A DNA stretch of 64,000 nt from Camellia lanceoleosa (taxonomy: Eukaryota; Streptophyta; Magnoliopsida; Ericales; Theaceae). The notes beneath the pieces were generated by a model. It had not been told where the DNA came from. It saw only the letters and a list, made by a program, of their open reading frames with translations, and searched no databases. The DNA lies in assembly GCA_025200525.1 (NCBI GenBank), contig CM045761.1, positions 139,564,223 through 139,628,222 of the forward strand, read 5' to 3'. Position 1 is the first letter of the stretch. Every line of letters begins with the position of its first letter. The position numbers and the translations under genes were made by a program. Below are positions 11,421 through 21,570 of the stretch, piece by piece.

Positions 11421-11500
11421 CCGGTCGGCACTATTTTCTGCCGGTCGGCTAAATAGAGTGCCGATGGATGATTCCTTGGTCAAAACATGGCCGGTGGGTA
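11421..11500. repeat. GCCGGTCGGC array, exact 20-bp period
   Basis: Two perfect copies of the palindrome-like GCCGGTCGGC start at 11421 and 11441 and a decayed copy, GCCGATGGAT, at 11461. All steps are exactly 20 bp. A further GCCGGTGGGT starts at 11491. Confidence 0.9.
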
Positions 11501-12007
11501 TGCAAATCGAAGCCCCGGAAGTTAGCTTTCCAATGGCGCAAATCTTGCATCAAAATTCCTCCTGTGCAAAAAGTTATGCCCTTTTCCGTGAAGTCGCGCA
11601 GACTCGATCCAACCGGGATGATCCCCTGCTTCAACCCAACATATCTCCTCCACCCGGATTTGGCTTTGGGAGATTCTTGAGTAAAAAGTGAAGCCCCGGA
11701 AGTCTTATTTCCAACGATGGTGGCCTCATAGCTTAACTCCAAGTATGCAATTGAATAAGTCCGATTCAGCGAGGGCTGCTCGATTCTCTCCTACCCGGAT
11801 TCATGGCGAACTTCTTCTTCAACCTATTTTCTCCCCTCCTCTCCTCTTTTCTTCAACTCCAAACCCCTAAACAAAGTGTTTTGAAGGGTTCGCCTCTCTC
11901 CTTGCCGAAGGAATTGAATCTTTGCCCTACACATCTCTCAACACCGAGCAAACCATCAGTAATGCCCAAGTCTTGAGGGTGGTCAAAAATGGGGTGTCTA
12001 CAGGCTC

Positions 12008-12448
12008 ACTGGGACCGGGCTAACTACAAGCCCCTTTCATCCAGCCCTTCTTACTGTGGCCCAAAGAATGACCCATTTACCCAGCTCGGCCCAATTTAGG
12101 TATAAATTACCCTCTCAATTGCCCCTTAATTCCATCTGCGCAGCATGATAGGGATTTACCTGTTTTATCAACCGAGCTAAAAAACTTTAGCCTTTCCAGC
12201 CGAGCTAAAATTCTTTAGCCCTTCTAGCTGAGCTAAATTCACACCGGGCTCTACCTGTCTGGTCAAAACGTCTCTTAAATCACAGCAACTGAATCGCTTC
12301 TTATTCCAATGACACGTGGCATGCTCCAATTGGCCCAAAGCAGTTGTCGCGCCGTCTTCGTACCTCGTGAATTTTGAACAGTCCTGTCTTTTTCCTTCCC
12401 TTTTCACAAAATCAAAACCTTTTGTTTTGAAACCCCTCATTTGCACTA

Positions 12449-12452
<4 letters not shown>
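12008..12452 (+). promoter_or_regulatory. Promoter region of the ORF at 13274 with GAGCTAA motifs and a G-box
   Basis: It continues the GACCGRGCTAAC array (12013, with decayed copies near 12171, 12200 and 12229). It contains TATAAATTA (about 12110) and a G-box CACGTG (12313-12318) in the context 'gacacgtggc'. It leads into a CT-rich leader. No coding sequence is seen. The promoter role is inferred from order and motifs. Confidence 0.45.

Positions 12453-12486
<34 letters not shown>
12453..12486. repeat. (CT)n tract in a presumed 5' UTR
   Basis: About 16 CT dinucleotides are followed by a C/T-rich stretch up to 12577, the usual composition of a plant 5' leader. Confidence 0.9.
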
Positions 12487-12488
<2 letters not shown>

Positions 12489-12577
12489 CTTGAGCTTCTG
12501 CTCCCCCATTTCTACACTGCATAAGCCCGTGTTCTTGCTGCCGTTGCTCTCATCTTCAAACTCTTCAACTTGAACTG

Positions 12578-13168
12578 GTGAGTGGCTCGAATCCTCTTCT
12601 TTTTTGTTATTTTCGCACTTGTTTTGTAACACATAGCATGTTTTGTTTGTATGTTTTTCCAAAGCACATTCTACTTTTGCTTCAATATTTCTGGGAAAAA
12701 CCATGTAGTAGAACCTCTGGTACTCCATGAATAACCTGAGAAACACTGATTTTGATCCAAAATCATATTTAAACCGAACTAGGAAGTTGTTCGTATTTAG
12801 GCACGAACCTAGCATCACTGTATAACCAGACTAAAACTTTACTTTATTGTTTGTAATCTCAACAAGTCTTAGTACTGCCTACTTAACTTGGCCGAGCTAG
12901 TGAACCGCACTAGGTTTGCGCGATACTGTGCTAAAAAACCTCAAATGACCGACCGAGCTAATACTTGGGGCTAAGCCAGCTCCCTTAGTTTAAACTGAAC
13001 TAATAATGCTGCCCCGAAGGCTCGACCGGGCTAATGCCTCTAGCTTAAACCGAGCTAGGACTGGGTAGCATCTCACATAGCCGAGCTAGGACTTCACTTA
13101 TCTTGCCTTTATTTCTTTTAGCATGGTCCAACGATCTGTGGTTAACACCTTCGTTTTTCACTTTGCAG
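12578..13168 (+). other. Probable 5' UTR intron
   Basis: A consensus donor (AACTG|GTGAGT, intron from 12578) and an acceptor after a pyrimidine tract (TTCACTTTGCAG, ending 13168) bracket 591 bp of T-rich DNA. It contains further GAGCTA-type motifs (12889, 12950, 13050, 13080). The intron would lie in the leader, 105 bp before the ATG at 13274. The call is from splice signals only. Confidence 0.5.
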
Positions 13169-13273
13169 ACTTAGATTGCCCAGGCACTCCTTTGAGCGCT
13201 CAACCGAGCTACTCAGCACCATTCTTCGACTGAGCTCACACCCAGTTTAATCTGTATATAACTTAAACCACAA

Positions 13274-13810
13274 ATGGGGAAGTATAGATTTTTAGTAAAC
13301 TCACCAGGGGCCATAGCTGAATTTCGTAAGGACTACCAATTTCCAGATGATGTCCACCTCTCCCTGGCCGAACCAGAAATCGTTTCTTGGGGAAAGCAAG
13401 GCTTTGTCCCTTTTAATGTTATTTCAATCGTAGAGTGCGGTCTACGTTTCCCTGTACAGCCCCTCCTCTATGAATTCCTTAGGCAAACCAAACTATGCCC
13501 TACCCAACTTTCTACCAATTCCTACCGTATAATAAACGGCATTGTCGCGCTAAACCACCGGGCTAGCCTTAACCTCGGCCTAGCCGAGCTCTTTCATCAA
13601 TACTCCATAGGATCGGCCGTAGATGGCTGGGTTTACTACTTGCGAATAAGGTGCCGGTGTGAAAAAATAATAAAGGATACTCCGGATAAAGACGTGAACG
13701 ATGATGATTTTTTCTGGGTATCTGGGAATTTTGAAGACCACCATAATGTGGAACTTTGTTTTGCAATCCTCTTTCACTTGGGACACTTCTTGTATGCATT
13801 TGACACTTAG
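13274..13810 (+). CDS. Putative gypsy-type transposon domain protein (PF04195-like), C-terminus probably truncated
   Basis: 178 residues. Residues about 20-100 match the plant 'putative gypsy type transposon' domain as I remember it: 'FPDDVHLSLAEP', 'GLRFPVQPLLYEFLRQ', 'LCPTQLSTNSYRIINGI'. This is followed by the usual hydrophobic 'LFHQYSI' stretch and 'FFWVSGNFED' near residue 155. The last 20 residues do not fit the family, suggesting truncation by the LTR-like DNA that follows. The ATG at 13274 is the first in frame after the candidate intron. The domain's biochemical role is unknown; it occurs in ORFs carried by plant retroelements. No stops interrupt it. It could be an accessory ORF of an element or a once-domesticated copy. 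Confidence 0.7.
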   Translation: MGKYRFLVNSPGAIAEFRKDYQFPDDVHLSLAEPEIVSWGKQGFVPFNVISIVECGLRFPVQPLLYEFLRQTKLCPTQLSTNSYRIINGIVALNHRASLNLGLAELFHQYSIGSAVDGWVYYLRIRCRCEKIIKDTPDKDVNDDDFFWVSGNFEDHHNVELCFAILFHLGHFLYAFDT

Positions 13811-14800
13811 TTAAGGCTTGAACTAGACCTAGAACAATGTTAAACACTTAGAAAAGTTTAAGGAAAACATTAATCAAAGTTAAGAATTCGGTATGTTAAG
13901 CCTGTTCGAATTAGGCAAGTACTTCATTGTTTTGTTATTGTTAATGTAGGTCAAGCTTTGGAAGAAGGAAACCTCTTGTTTGACCGAGCCATTTGAGTAG
14001 TGATTTAGTAATGCTATGTTTAATTAAATATGTTTTAATGCAAACCTTGATTATGTTTATAAACTTTGTTATGTTTTGCTATGAATGAACATTCTATATT
14101 CTTTTATTATGTATTTAGATGACATTCAGGGATCAGGCCCACAATTAGGGGAATATCGAATCATGTATGATGGCTGAACTCACTTTATTACATTTAGCCG
14201 GTACCCAGGCCGGTTAAGCACCTTTTAATCCTTGAAATGCTCATCACTATGTACTTTGTTTGCAAGTCAAGCTAAGTTTTGTCTTGTACAAGTTAATGTG
14301 TATTTTGAAAGAATGTTTAAAGCTTTCAATGTTCATTCATTTACTGCCTTACTTTATTACTATTCATTGGGCAGTGGCTCACCCCTTTCTCTTATATGTA
14401 TGTAGATTAAGAAGAAGAACAAGGACTCAAGAAAGAGTTACACTAGTATTTTACCTTTCTTTTATTTTGTTTCCTTTTTGGAGGTTATAATCTGGAGACA
14501 AGAGTTTTGTTTATATGGTTTGGTTTTTGTAAGGATGTCCTTTGATGTTGTACTCTTTTCTTTTTGTTGTCTGGGCTTGTAAATATCAAGATAAGTAAAT
14601 AAAAGGCATTCTTGTTTTGTTTCCATTCCTACTTATGCACTTGCTCTGGATGGACTTTGTTTAATATAATGAACAGGTCATTCTGCATAAGCCCCAAGGT
14701 TATAGTTCAGTCTTGTCTAGTCTTGCCAGGCCTTTAGTAGTCAAACACTATTGGCCGGTGATAACTGTTATCCTATTTGGAGTGGGATGGGGTTGTGACA
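13811..14800 (+). mobile_element. 5'-truncated Ty3/gypsy LTR (3' part)
   Basis: The end ('ggcctttagtagtc', 'attggccggtgataactgtta', then GGTTGTGACA at 14791-14800) parallels the end of the LTR at 60690-60754. 'attcattgggcagtggctcac' plus 'tatatgtatgtag' (14363-14405) parallels 60272-60310. No TSD was found, so the 5' boundary is uncertain. No ORF of note occurs. Confidence 0.5.
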
Positions 14801-14820
14801 AGTTCAAACTGTAAACAAAC

Positions 14821-14850
14821 TGCTCGAGTGACCAAAACACCACTCAGGCG
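14821..14850. repeat. CTCGAG doublet, 20-bp spacing, left of solo LTR 3
   Basis: TGCTCGAGTG at 14821 and CACTCAGGCG at 14841 start exactly 20 bp apart, joined by 'accaaaacac'. It pairs with the doublet at 19101 on the other side of solo LTR 3. Without that insertion the two doublets would lie about 70 bp apart in one host sequence. Confidence 0.7.
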
Positions 14851-15723
14851 AAGAAACCCCTTCTCCAGAAGCTCAGACTGTGACGACCCCGCCATGTGTA
14901 ATATTTGGCATTTAATTAACTAAGGAGATTCAGATTTTAATTAGTCATTATTCTGATTTAATTTGGGAGTTATAGGAATTATTATGTCTGATTCGTATAT
15001 GATTTGATTAATGATTTATTTTGGAATTAGAACTTAAAAGCCTAAATGGCTTAATAAGGTGAAATTGATGAGTTGAATCGGTTCAATTTCGAATATTAGA
15101 CCATATGGAAGTTTAATTAAATATTTGATTCTGTTTAGTGAAATTAAGATTTGATCAATTGGGTCCGAATTGAAGTTAATTAAGTTATGAGGATTGGGAA
15201 TTAAGATTATTATGGATTAAATTTATTTATGAGGTGTTCAATTTGAGTATGTAATTTATTGACCGAGATTTTGAGTTTTATCTGAAATTGAAGGCCTTAA
15301 AGATTTGAAAAACCAAAATTGATGATGGAAATAAGTTTAACTTGATATTTGGAACATTTTGAGAGTTTGATTAAAAATCTGATTCAGAATGAGAAAATTA
15401 AATATAATTAGTTGGGCTTTAAAGGAAGGCAAATTAGAATAATTAAATTAAGTGGGATTTGTGATTGGTTATGATTAATTTAATTATGTGTTAATCAAGA
15501 TTTATTAAGACTAAGTGTTTCTTAATTAAATTAATCTTAATCATAAATTAAATTGTAGAATGCTCTAGAAATTGAGGATGTATATGGGTGTGGGTGTGCA
15601 GAGAACTATTGTGTGTGCGCTGAGAAATATGTGTTAGTGTGTACATGTGAGTGATGTATATGTGTAATGTTTGGAGGGTTTGCTTCAATTGTTTTGCTGG
15701 AAGCTCAAAGTGTCGAACAAACC

Positions 15724-15750
15724 GAGAGAGAGAGAGAGAGAGAGAGAGAG
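15724..15750. repeat. (GA)n tract in solo LTR 3
   Basis: About 13 GA dinucleotides followed by a purine-rich stretch to 15860. The same layout (purine-rich leader and ELK-rich chance ORF) occurs at 58660-58790 in the related LTR. Confidence 0.9.
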
Positions 15751-17267
15751 TTCCGAAATTCTGAAGAGAAGAACATAATTGAGCTCAAGGAAGAATCAAA
15801 GAAGGAAAGTGTAGAAAGAAAGGGAAAAATTGAGGAATTTATCAAGGAACTCAACAATTGAAATAACTTTAGGTAAGATTTCTCCATCTTTTCATGTCTT
15901 GATCTTGTTTTGCATGGATTCACATACTAGAACTTGTATTTTGGATTTTTTAGAGAAGTTCATGGAATTTTGCAATTTAGGGTTTGAGATTGATGAGTTT
16001 ATGCATCTATCTTGTGTTTCATCCTTGTATTCATGCCTTTTTCATGGTTTTATGAGAGAAATCATGTACCAATATCTTGTTTTGTAAGATCAATTTCATA
16101 TGTATTTGAAGATTCAAGAAAGTTTCATCATATTTAGAATAGCAAATGAGAAATTTTGAAATTTTGTTTTTGTTTTGAATCTTGAATAAAGCTTTCAATT
16201 GATGTTATCTAACTTTTTTTTAGAACCTCATGACTCATTTTATGAAAAGAATTTGAAGTTTGTTGATGCTTTTTAAATATGAGTTTTCATGTTAAATTTA
16301 TGAATCAGAAAACTTGTAGATTGTTTTGAATCTTGAATTATTCTCTCAATTGGAGTTATTTTTACTTATTTTTGGAGCTTTGGGACTCTATCGAGGTTGA
16401 TTAAATTGAGTTTGAGAAGATTATTTTGAAGATGAGTTTTATATTCAAATTTATGAAGCAAAAATCATTAAATTATGCTTGATTCATGGATTAAGTTTTC
16501 AATTGACCATGTTTTTCATGTTTTCTTGCATATGGGACCCCTCAGGACATCTAGAACTTGTATTTTAGCACTCTAAGAGCATGTTAGCAATGTTTTGAGC
16601 TCGACATAAAGTTAAAGTTAGGTTTAAGCCGTTTGTTACATCAGTTATGTTCTAAGTCTTCAAGTACATGCTATGTGTGATATGCAGGTCTTGCGCCTAG
16701 CGTTGAGCCGTCTGTTTAGAGGTTTTATCATCTTTTCTTCTTTTGAGGTAGGGATTTGTGGTATTTTCCTTATACAAAATTTATCTTTTATGCATTTTGT
16801 GATAAATCATGAGATTGGGGGTTTGGGTTTGATATTCTGGGGTTTACCTTTTTGGGTTGGGATATGATTACGGGTGAACGATGACTAGAAGAGTGGAAAT
16901 AAATAAAAAATAAAAAGTGTTTTTGTAAAAAGCTTCAATTTACTCCAAAACCTTAGTTTGGCTCATAAAGATGGTTGATGGTTTTGCTTAAATTGAAAGT
17001 GGCATATCATGAAGTTGAGGTATTAAATTGCACATATCCATATTTAATTGAATTTTGAAAACGTTTGGAAAAATCCATGTAACAACTTGTGATTGAACTC
17101 TTATTGTTGATAGTCTAAGTTGTGCTATGAGATTGGATTGAGTTTAGGAATTTTGAATTTTGTGAATTGTATTGATGATATAAGATTTGTGATGAAATGA
17201 TAAAGTGGATTTAAGAAATGTGTTGAGTTGTGTTGTGTTGTGTTGTGTTGGGTTGTGTTGGGTTGTA

Positions 17268-17632
17268 ATTGGTACCCGCACGGGGAGTTAAGGTGCCCAA
17301 TTGCCCTGTCTGCGCATATCGCCGGACGAATGTGGGAAAATATTTTTGGGTATCCATGATCCCGCTGTTTCAGGAGTCGGCAAATGTGAAAAAATGGTTT
17401 TTGGGTGTCCACGATTCCGCCGTTTCAAGAGTTGTCAAATCTGGAAAAACATGGTGTTTGAAAAATGTTTTTTTGGAGTCCATCTCCCCGCCATTTCAGG
17501 CGTCGGCAAATGTGGAAGGGAAAAATGTTTTTGGGTGCCCATTGCCCCGTCGTTTTTAGAGCCAGCAAATGTGGGAAAACATAAATGTCGGGTGGCCGTT
17601 ATCCCGCCGTATCAAGCCGGCAAAAGGTGGAA
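17268..17632 (+). repeat. Tandem array with CGGCAAATGTGG core
   Basis: Five to six imperfect units of roughly 60-78 bp, each combining a 'gtgcccat-ccccg-cgtttca' block with a 'gtCGGCAAATGTGGaaaa' block. CG dinucleotides cluster here against AT-rich surroundings. The chance ORFs at 17269-17663 are products of the repeat. Confidence 0.8.
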
Positions 17633-19100
17633 TGTGTTGAGAAATGTGATAAGTCAGCGATAATGTGTATGACTCGTAATGAACTTATGAAATTACAATT
17701 TGTTGTGTGATTTTGTATAGAAGAGAAATGCATATAGAAATTACTTGAAGGAAATGGAACATGAAATGGTAATTGGGTAAGGGGTTGATGATGATGAACT
17801 CACAGGGTTATTTTGTGACCATAAGTGAAGATTATGAGTTTTATTTTGTGAATAATAGTAATATCAGTTTGAGTTAAGAATTGTGGACTTATGGTAATTG
17901 TGGTATAATTGGGTTGGAAGTTTAAGGAAAAATGAAGAATCTTGTGTGAACTTGTGAATAATGATTTTATGAGGGATGAATCCGTTAATCTTATAAATGA
18001 TAAGTCTTTTTATTAAGATGTTTTAGGAAAGGAACAGGTGAAAAGAACGAAGTAGGAATACCTTTATCTTTGTATATCTATGATTTAGTGTGCTTATGTG
18101 ATATCTTCATAGTTATAGCTATGTATGAGTTGAAAATATATTAAAAAAGAGATTTGAAATCAATTGTAAATATTTGAGAAATTGAATTGGAAAGGTTTAT
18201 ATTCTTGATTTAAGTTGAGTTACTATTGATGATAGAAATGTTGCGATGATGGTTATTATTTCTTGTGTTATATTGAATTATTATTGATAATGCAAATGTT
18301 AATGTGATGTAACGGATAGACAAGTGGGAACAGAGTGTATGATGGTTGTTTTGAATATAAGGGGAACTTGGACTTTAATGTTACAGAATTTTAGTATTTG
18401 TGAATTGTAAAAATAAAAAAATAATAATAATAAATGATAAAAAAAAATGGAAATGAAATGAGAAATGTCTTGGAATTGGATTGATAAATTTAAAGTGATG
18501 TTAATTCTTAAGTATACTTGTTTTCAAAGAAGATTTATGATTTTCTGATGATAAAAGATAATATTTTATGGAAGAAAGTCTTCCTTAGATGTTCCAATGA
18601 ATTTTGAGAAAATGATACTCTACGTATAATATTTTGGGCATACAAAACGTCACCTTACTGTATAGTATCACCCTGCATGCATGATCATTTCTATCTATGT
18701 ATTAGTTATTGTTTTAGAATTATGAGATTCTTACTGGGCATTAGTACTCATTCCACGTTGATGAACTTCACAGGTAATTGAAGGTTTCAAATATCAAGAC
18801 ATGGAATTTCCTTCTTGTGTAGTCTTATGATTTTATTTTGACGTTGTAAGATATAGTTGTAGTTTAGAGATTAGTATTTTTTTTTCCTTGTATGTAATAT
18901 GGATGTAAGCCTTAGGGCATTTCTTTTATCTATTGTGTAACGAGAGAGAACATGTATATTTATTTATTCACCAATTCATCAAAAGACAATTGTCATTTGT
19001 AAATGGACTTAATTACTGAATATTTGTAATGTTATCCGAGTAATAAAAATACGGGGCATTCCACAGACTACAAACACAGAATCTAGGAGAAAAAAAGGAC

Positions 19101-19130
19101 CGCATGAGTGACCAAAATATTGCTCGAGCG
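19101..19130. repeat. CTCGAG doublet, 20-bp spacing, right of solo LTR 3
   Basis: CGCATGAGTG at 19101 and TGCTCGAGCG at 19121 start exactly 20 bp apart, joined by 'accaaaatat'. The linker is nearly identical to that of the doublet at 14821. Confidence 0.75.
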
Positions 19131-20120
19131 AACTCAAGTCCAAACAGCCAAAATCACCTAAGAAAACTCAAAATTCCATATGTTTCAAACATAACTCAAA
19201 CATCCAATTCACAGCCCAAGAGACAACATAGGACCAAAATAGATGCCAATAACACCAACAGATACAAACCCAAAACCGAAGAGTATAAAAGTGTCGGGTC
19301 TTAACCCGGGGCACTATAGCCCGAGTTTTTGGTCTTTCACCATAGACTATAAAGCCAAATTAACCAATCATCATCTCATTCATATATGACCGGGATTCAC
19401 CCAACCACTTAATTAAAACCATGTTGTTTTAATGATATCAACGCAATAATAATAATGATCATTTCTTGCAAAACATGCTCGATGCATCACTGTTCAACAA
19501 CGGGTTTTTCATTCTCAACAACATCTCAAAGTTATAATATGAAAATAGCTAACAACAACAACAACCAAGTACATCATCTCTTCCAATACATCAACCACCA
19601 CTTCTCAAATCCCAAACTCACAAGTCTATAGGGTTTTCACACACAATTTTAAGGTTTTCTCTAGATAGGTATCCATATGCAATTTGTTATAATAAAAATA
19701 AGCTTGATAAGAAACAATAGCGAAAACCCACCCAAATCACCAAACCCTAACCTCAAATACATGCTCTTTCCAAATCCACAACACCTGCATGTTAATTTTA
19801 TACTAAACTACCACAAGTACACCAGCAAACTCCTATAGAGTCTAAGAAATAGAACCATACCTCTTGTAGAGAAGAGGAGAAGCTAAAAGCAATAATGAAT
19901 GAGCAAATCAACTTTTGGCTGAGATTAAAACAATGCTCCCGCCAAGTGTACAATACTCGAGAAGGAGATGGAGATCAAATCCAAGCCTAGATGCCTCAAA
20001 ACCAAGGTTAAAGCTCCAAAAACTAGGTCAAAATCGTACATGAGAGAGAATGCAGAAAGTTAGATCAAAAGTGATATTTCTGTGCATTGTTTTGTTTTGT
20101 TTTTTTTATAGAGAACAGAC

Positions 20121-20412
20121 TGCGGACGCGATGGTCTTGGCTGTGGGTGCAAAAGACACAGTCGCGGGTGACTACTCGCGAGCGCAAAACTATACACAGA
20201 CAAAAGTACTGGAAGGTGGTTTTGGTTGCAGGCACCATCGCTGGTGGGAACCCAACTCGCTGGCGCAACATGTATACCACAGGCATGACCATGCAAATTG
20301 CGGGCCTCCATTGCGGCCCACCGCAGGCTATGCAATTTCTCAAGGCCTAAGGACTAGAAAGTGTGTTTTGGTCACGGCTAGATCGCGGGTGCGATACATA
20401 TACCGCGGGCGC
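20121..20412. repeat. GCGGGTGCG-type CG-rich array in a minus-strand LTR
   Basis: Copies include TGCGGACGC (20121), TGTGGGTGC (20142), CGCGGGTGA (20163), TCGCTGGTG (20238), TCGCTGGCG (20257), CGCGGGTGCG (20384) and CGCGGGCGC (20404). Steps of 21, 21, 19 and 20 bp occur within groups; other copies are off phase (for example 14 bp at 20163-20177). Confidence 0.65.
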
Positions 20413-20622
20413 AATCATGCCTAAAACAAATTCTCACTCTATTTTTCTAGGACAGTTCTAAGTGTAAATAATAACTCCCAATAATAACTCCCAAAATATG
20501 CAAAGTACCAAAAGGAATAAATAAGATAATAACAACATTACTCATTAATCTACAAGCCAAGAAGTGTGTCGGGCATTAATATAAGTGGGTTTCAAGTTAG
20601 GTTTTAGAAACAAGGCATTACA

Positions 20623-20816
20623 ATGCCACCATTACCGTTGTTGCCGCCACCGCCATCATGTTGCCATCACCACCACCACTACCACTACCACTACCACCTT
20701 CATTATCATTATCATTGTTACCATAAGCACCATCATCATTTTACTATCGTTACCATCGCTACCGCTACCCCCACCGCCGCCGCCACCACAGCTGCCGCCG
20801 CCATCACTACCACTAT
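20623..20816 (+). repeat. Imperfect (CAC/TAC/CCG)n triplet repeat, copy 1
   Basis: About 190 bp of C-rich triplets (CCA, CAC, TAC, CCG, CAT) beginning just after the LTR start at 20622. Translation gives His-, Pro- or Thr-rich chance ORFs. Confidence 0.9.
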
Positions 20817-21184
20817 CTGAATATAAAAATTGAAATATACAATTTGAAAATAATAAATTTAAAATTTGAACTTATACATATCAAGCAACTTATATTTAGT
20901 TCAACACTTAAGCTTTTATCAAACAGCTTTTCAACTTAAAAAATTCAACATTCAGTTTTCAATCTTCAATTTTCAACTTTATCAAACACCACCTAAGTGT
21001 CTAATAACATGATTCAACACTTAAAACTTACGCCCATTTCATAGTCATAATTGATATCACTTAAAAATTTAAGTGCCTCTTAAAATATAGATTGAAACTT
21101 TAAAAAAAAAAAATTAAGCCATAAAACTTAATTCTGATTGAATTTATAAATACTAAATATAAGTATCTATATAAAATATTATAA
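20817..21184. other. AT-rich spacer of the duplicated block
   Basis: Contains 'tataaaaatt-aaatata', 'ttatacatatcaa' and repeated 'ttcaacttaaaaaattca', which recur after copy 2 at 21568-21740. No coding signal. Confidence 0.7.
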
Positions 21185-21570
21185 ATTCACCACCACTACC
21201 ACTACTACCATTACCACCACCACAACCACCACCATCATGCCATTGACACCACCACCGCTACCACCACCACCACCACCATGCTGCTGCCGCTGCGGCCACC
21301 GCCACCGCCACCGCCACCGCCACCGCCACCGCTATCGCCATCGCCATCGCTATCGCTACCACCATCACTGTCACTACCACCATCACCATTGCCATCATGC
21401 CACTACCACTACTTACCATCATCTTCATTACCATTGTCATTGTTGTTATAAGCATCACCATCATTTTACTATCACTATTATCGTTACTGCTACCACCAGC
21501 GCCACCACTACCATTACTACTGCCACTACCACTACCACTACCACTGCCACCACCACCACCACCATCACAA
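21185..21570 (+). repeat. Imperfect triplet repeat, copy 2, with (CCGCCA)n core
   Basis: About 385 bp of C-rich triplets, including a run of GCCACC hexamers at 21290-21335 that drifts into CGCTAT. Copy 2 is longer than copy 1, and its 3' flank repeats that of copy 1 with an offset of about 749 bp. This shows a tandem segmental duplication. Confidence 0.9.

Larger units (their letters stand above)
7845..12002 (+). mobile_element. Solo LTR 2 (4,158 bp), same Tat/Ogre-like family, TSD GGCTC
   Basis: It starts TGTAGCACGTCCGC and ends GGGGTGTCTACA. The TSD GGCTC is at 7840-7844 and 12003-12007. It is homologous to solo LTR 1 over long blocks and roughly 600 bp longer. A TATA box lies at 11104-11109. 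It contains three hairpin repeats (10385-10745) and two phased GCCGG arrays (9127-9234, 11421-11500). There is no primer site after the end and no internal region. Several 60-135 residue ORFs on both strands (for example 11284-11691) have no family resemblance and are considered chance. Confidence 0.88.
14879..19063 (+). mobile_element. Solo LTR 3 (4,185 bp), Ty3/gypsy chromovirus-like, TSD CAGAC
   Basis: It begins TGTGACGACCCCGCC and ends GGGGCATTCCA. The 5-bp duplication CAGAC is at 14874-14878 and 19064-19068. The start resembles the LTR at 58255 (TGTGACAACCCTCACC), and the 3' part shares the 'gatgtaagccttagggc' block with 1-594. No primer site follows, so it is a solo LTR. It holds a GA tract (15724-15750) and a tandem array (17268-17632). 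Short ORFs inside are not gene-like. It is inserted in an older minus-strand LTR, whose sequence resumes at 19069. Confidence 0.85.
19069..20622 (-). mobile_element. Minus-strand Ty3/gypsy LTR fragments (probably two)
   Basis: Read on the minus strand, 20622 downward starts TGTAATGCCTTG and has 'gcccgacac' near 20575. A second similar start lies near 19335 with 'gacccgacac' at 19289. Both look like the 5' ends of chromovirus-type LTRs. Solo LTR 3 is inserted in the lower one. No TSD was confirmed. No credible coding sequence occurs; the 124-residue ORF at 20050-20424 is a by-product of the GCG array. Confidence 0.45.

Noticed and set aside
11157..11742. ORFs up to 135 residues on both strands of solo LTR 2
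   Set aside because: Open frames on both strands in the GC-richer end of an LTR; no initiation context or domain.
12450..12818. 122-residue minus-strand ORF with a (RE)n tail
   Set aside because: Antisense to the (CT)n leader and the candidate intron of the ORF at 13274; the tail is the microsatellite.
17125..17663. Possible CRISPR-like array (regular units with spacers)
   Set aside because: Units are imperfect, the spacers are also similar to one another, and the context is a plant LTR.
20050..20424. 124-residue ORF with Cys/His/Arg-rich translation
   Set aside because: Produced by the GCG-motif array of a minus-strand LTR; overlapping ORFs exist in several frames.
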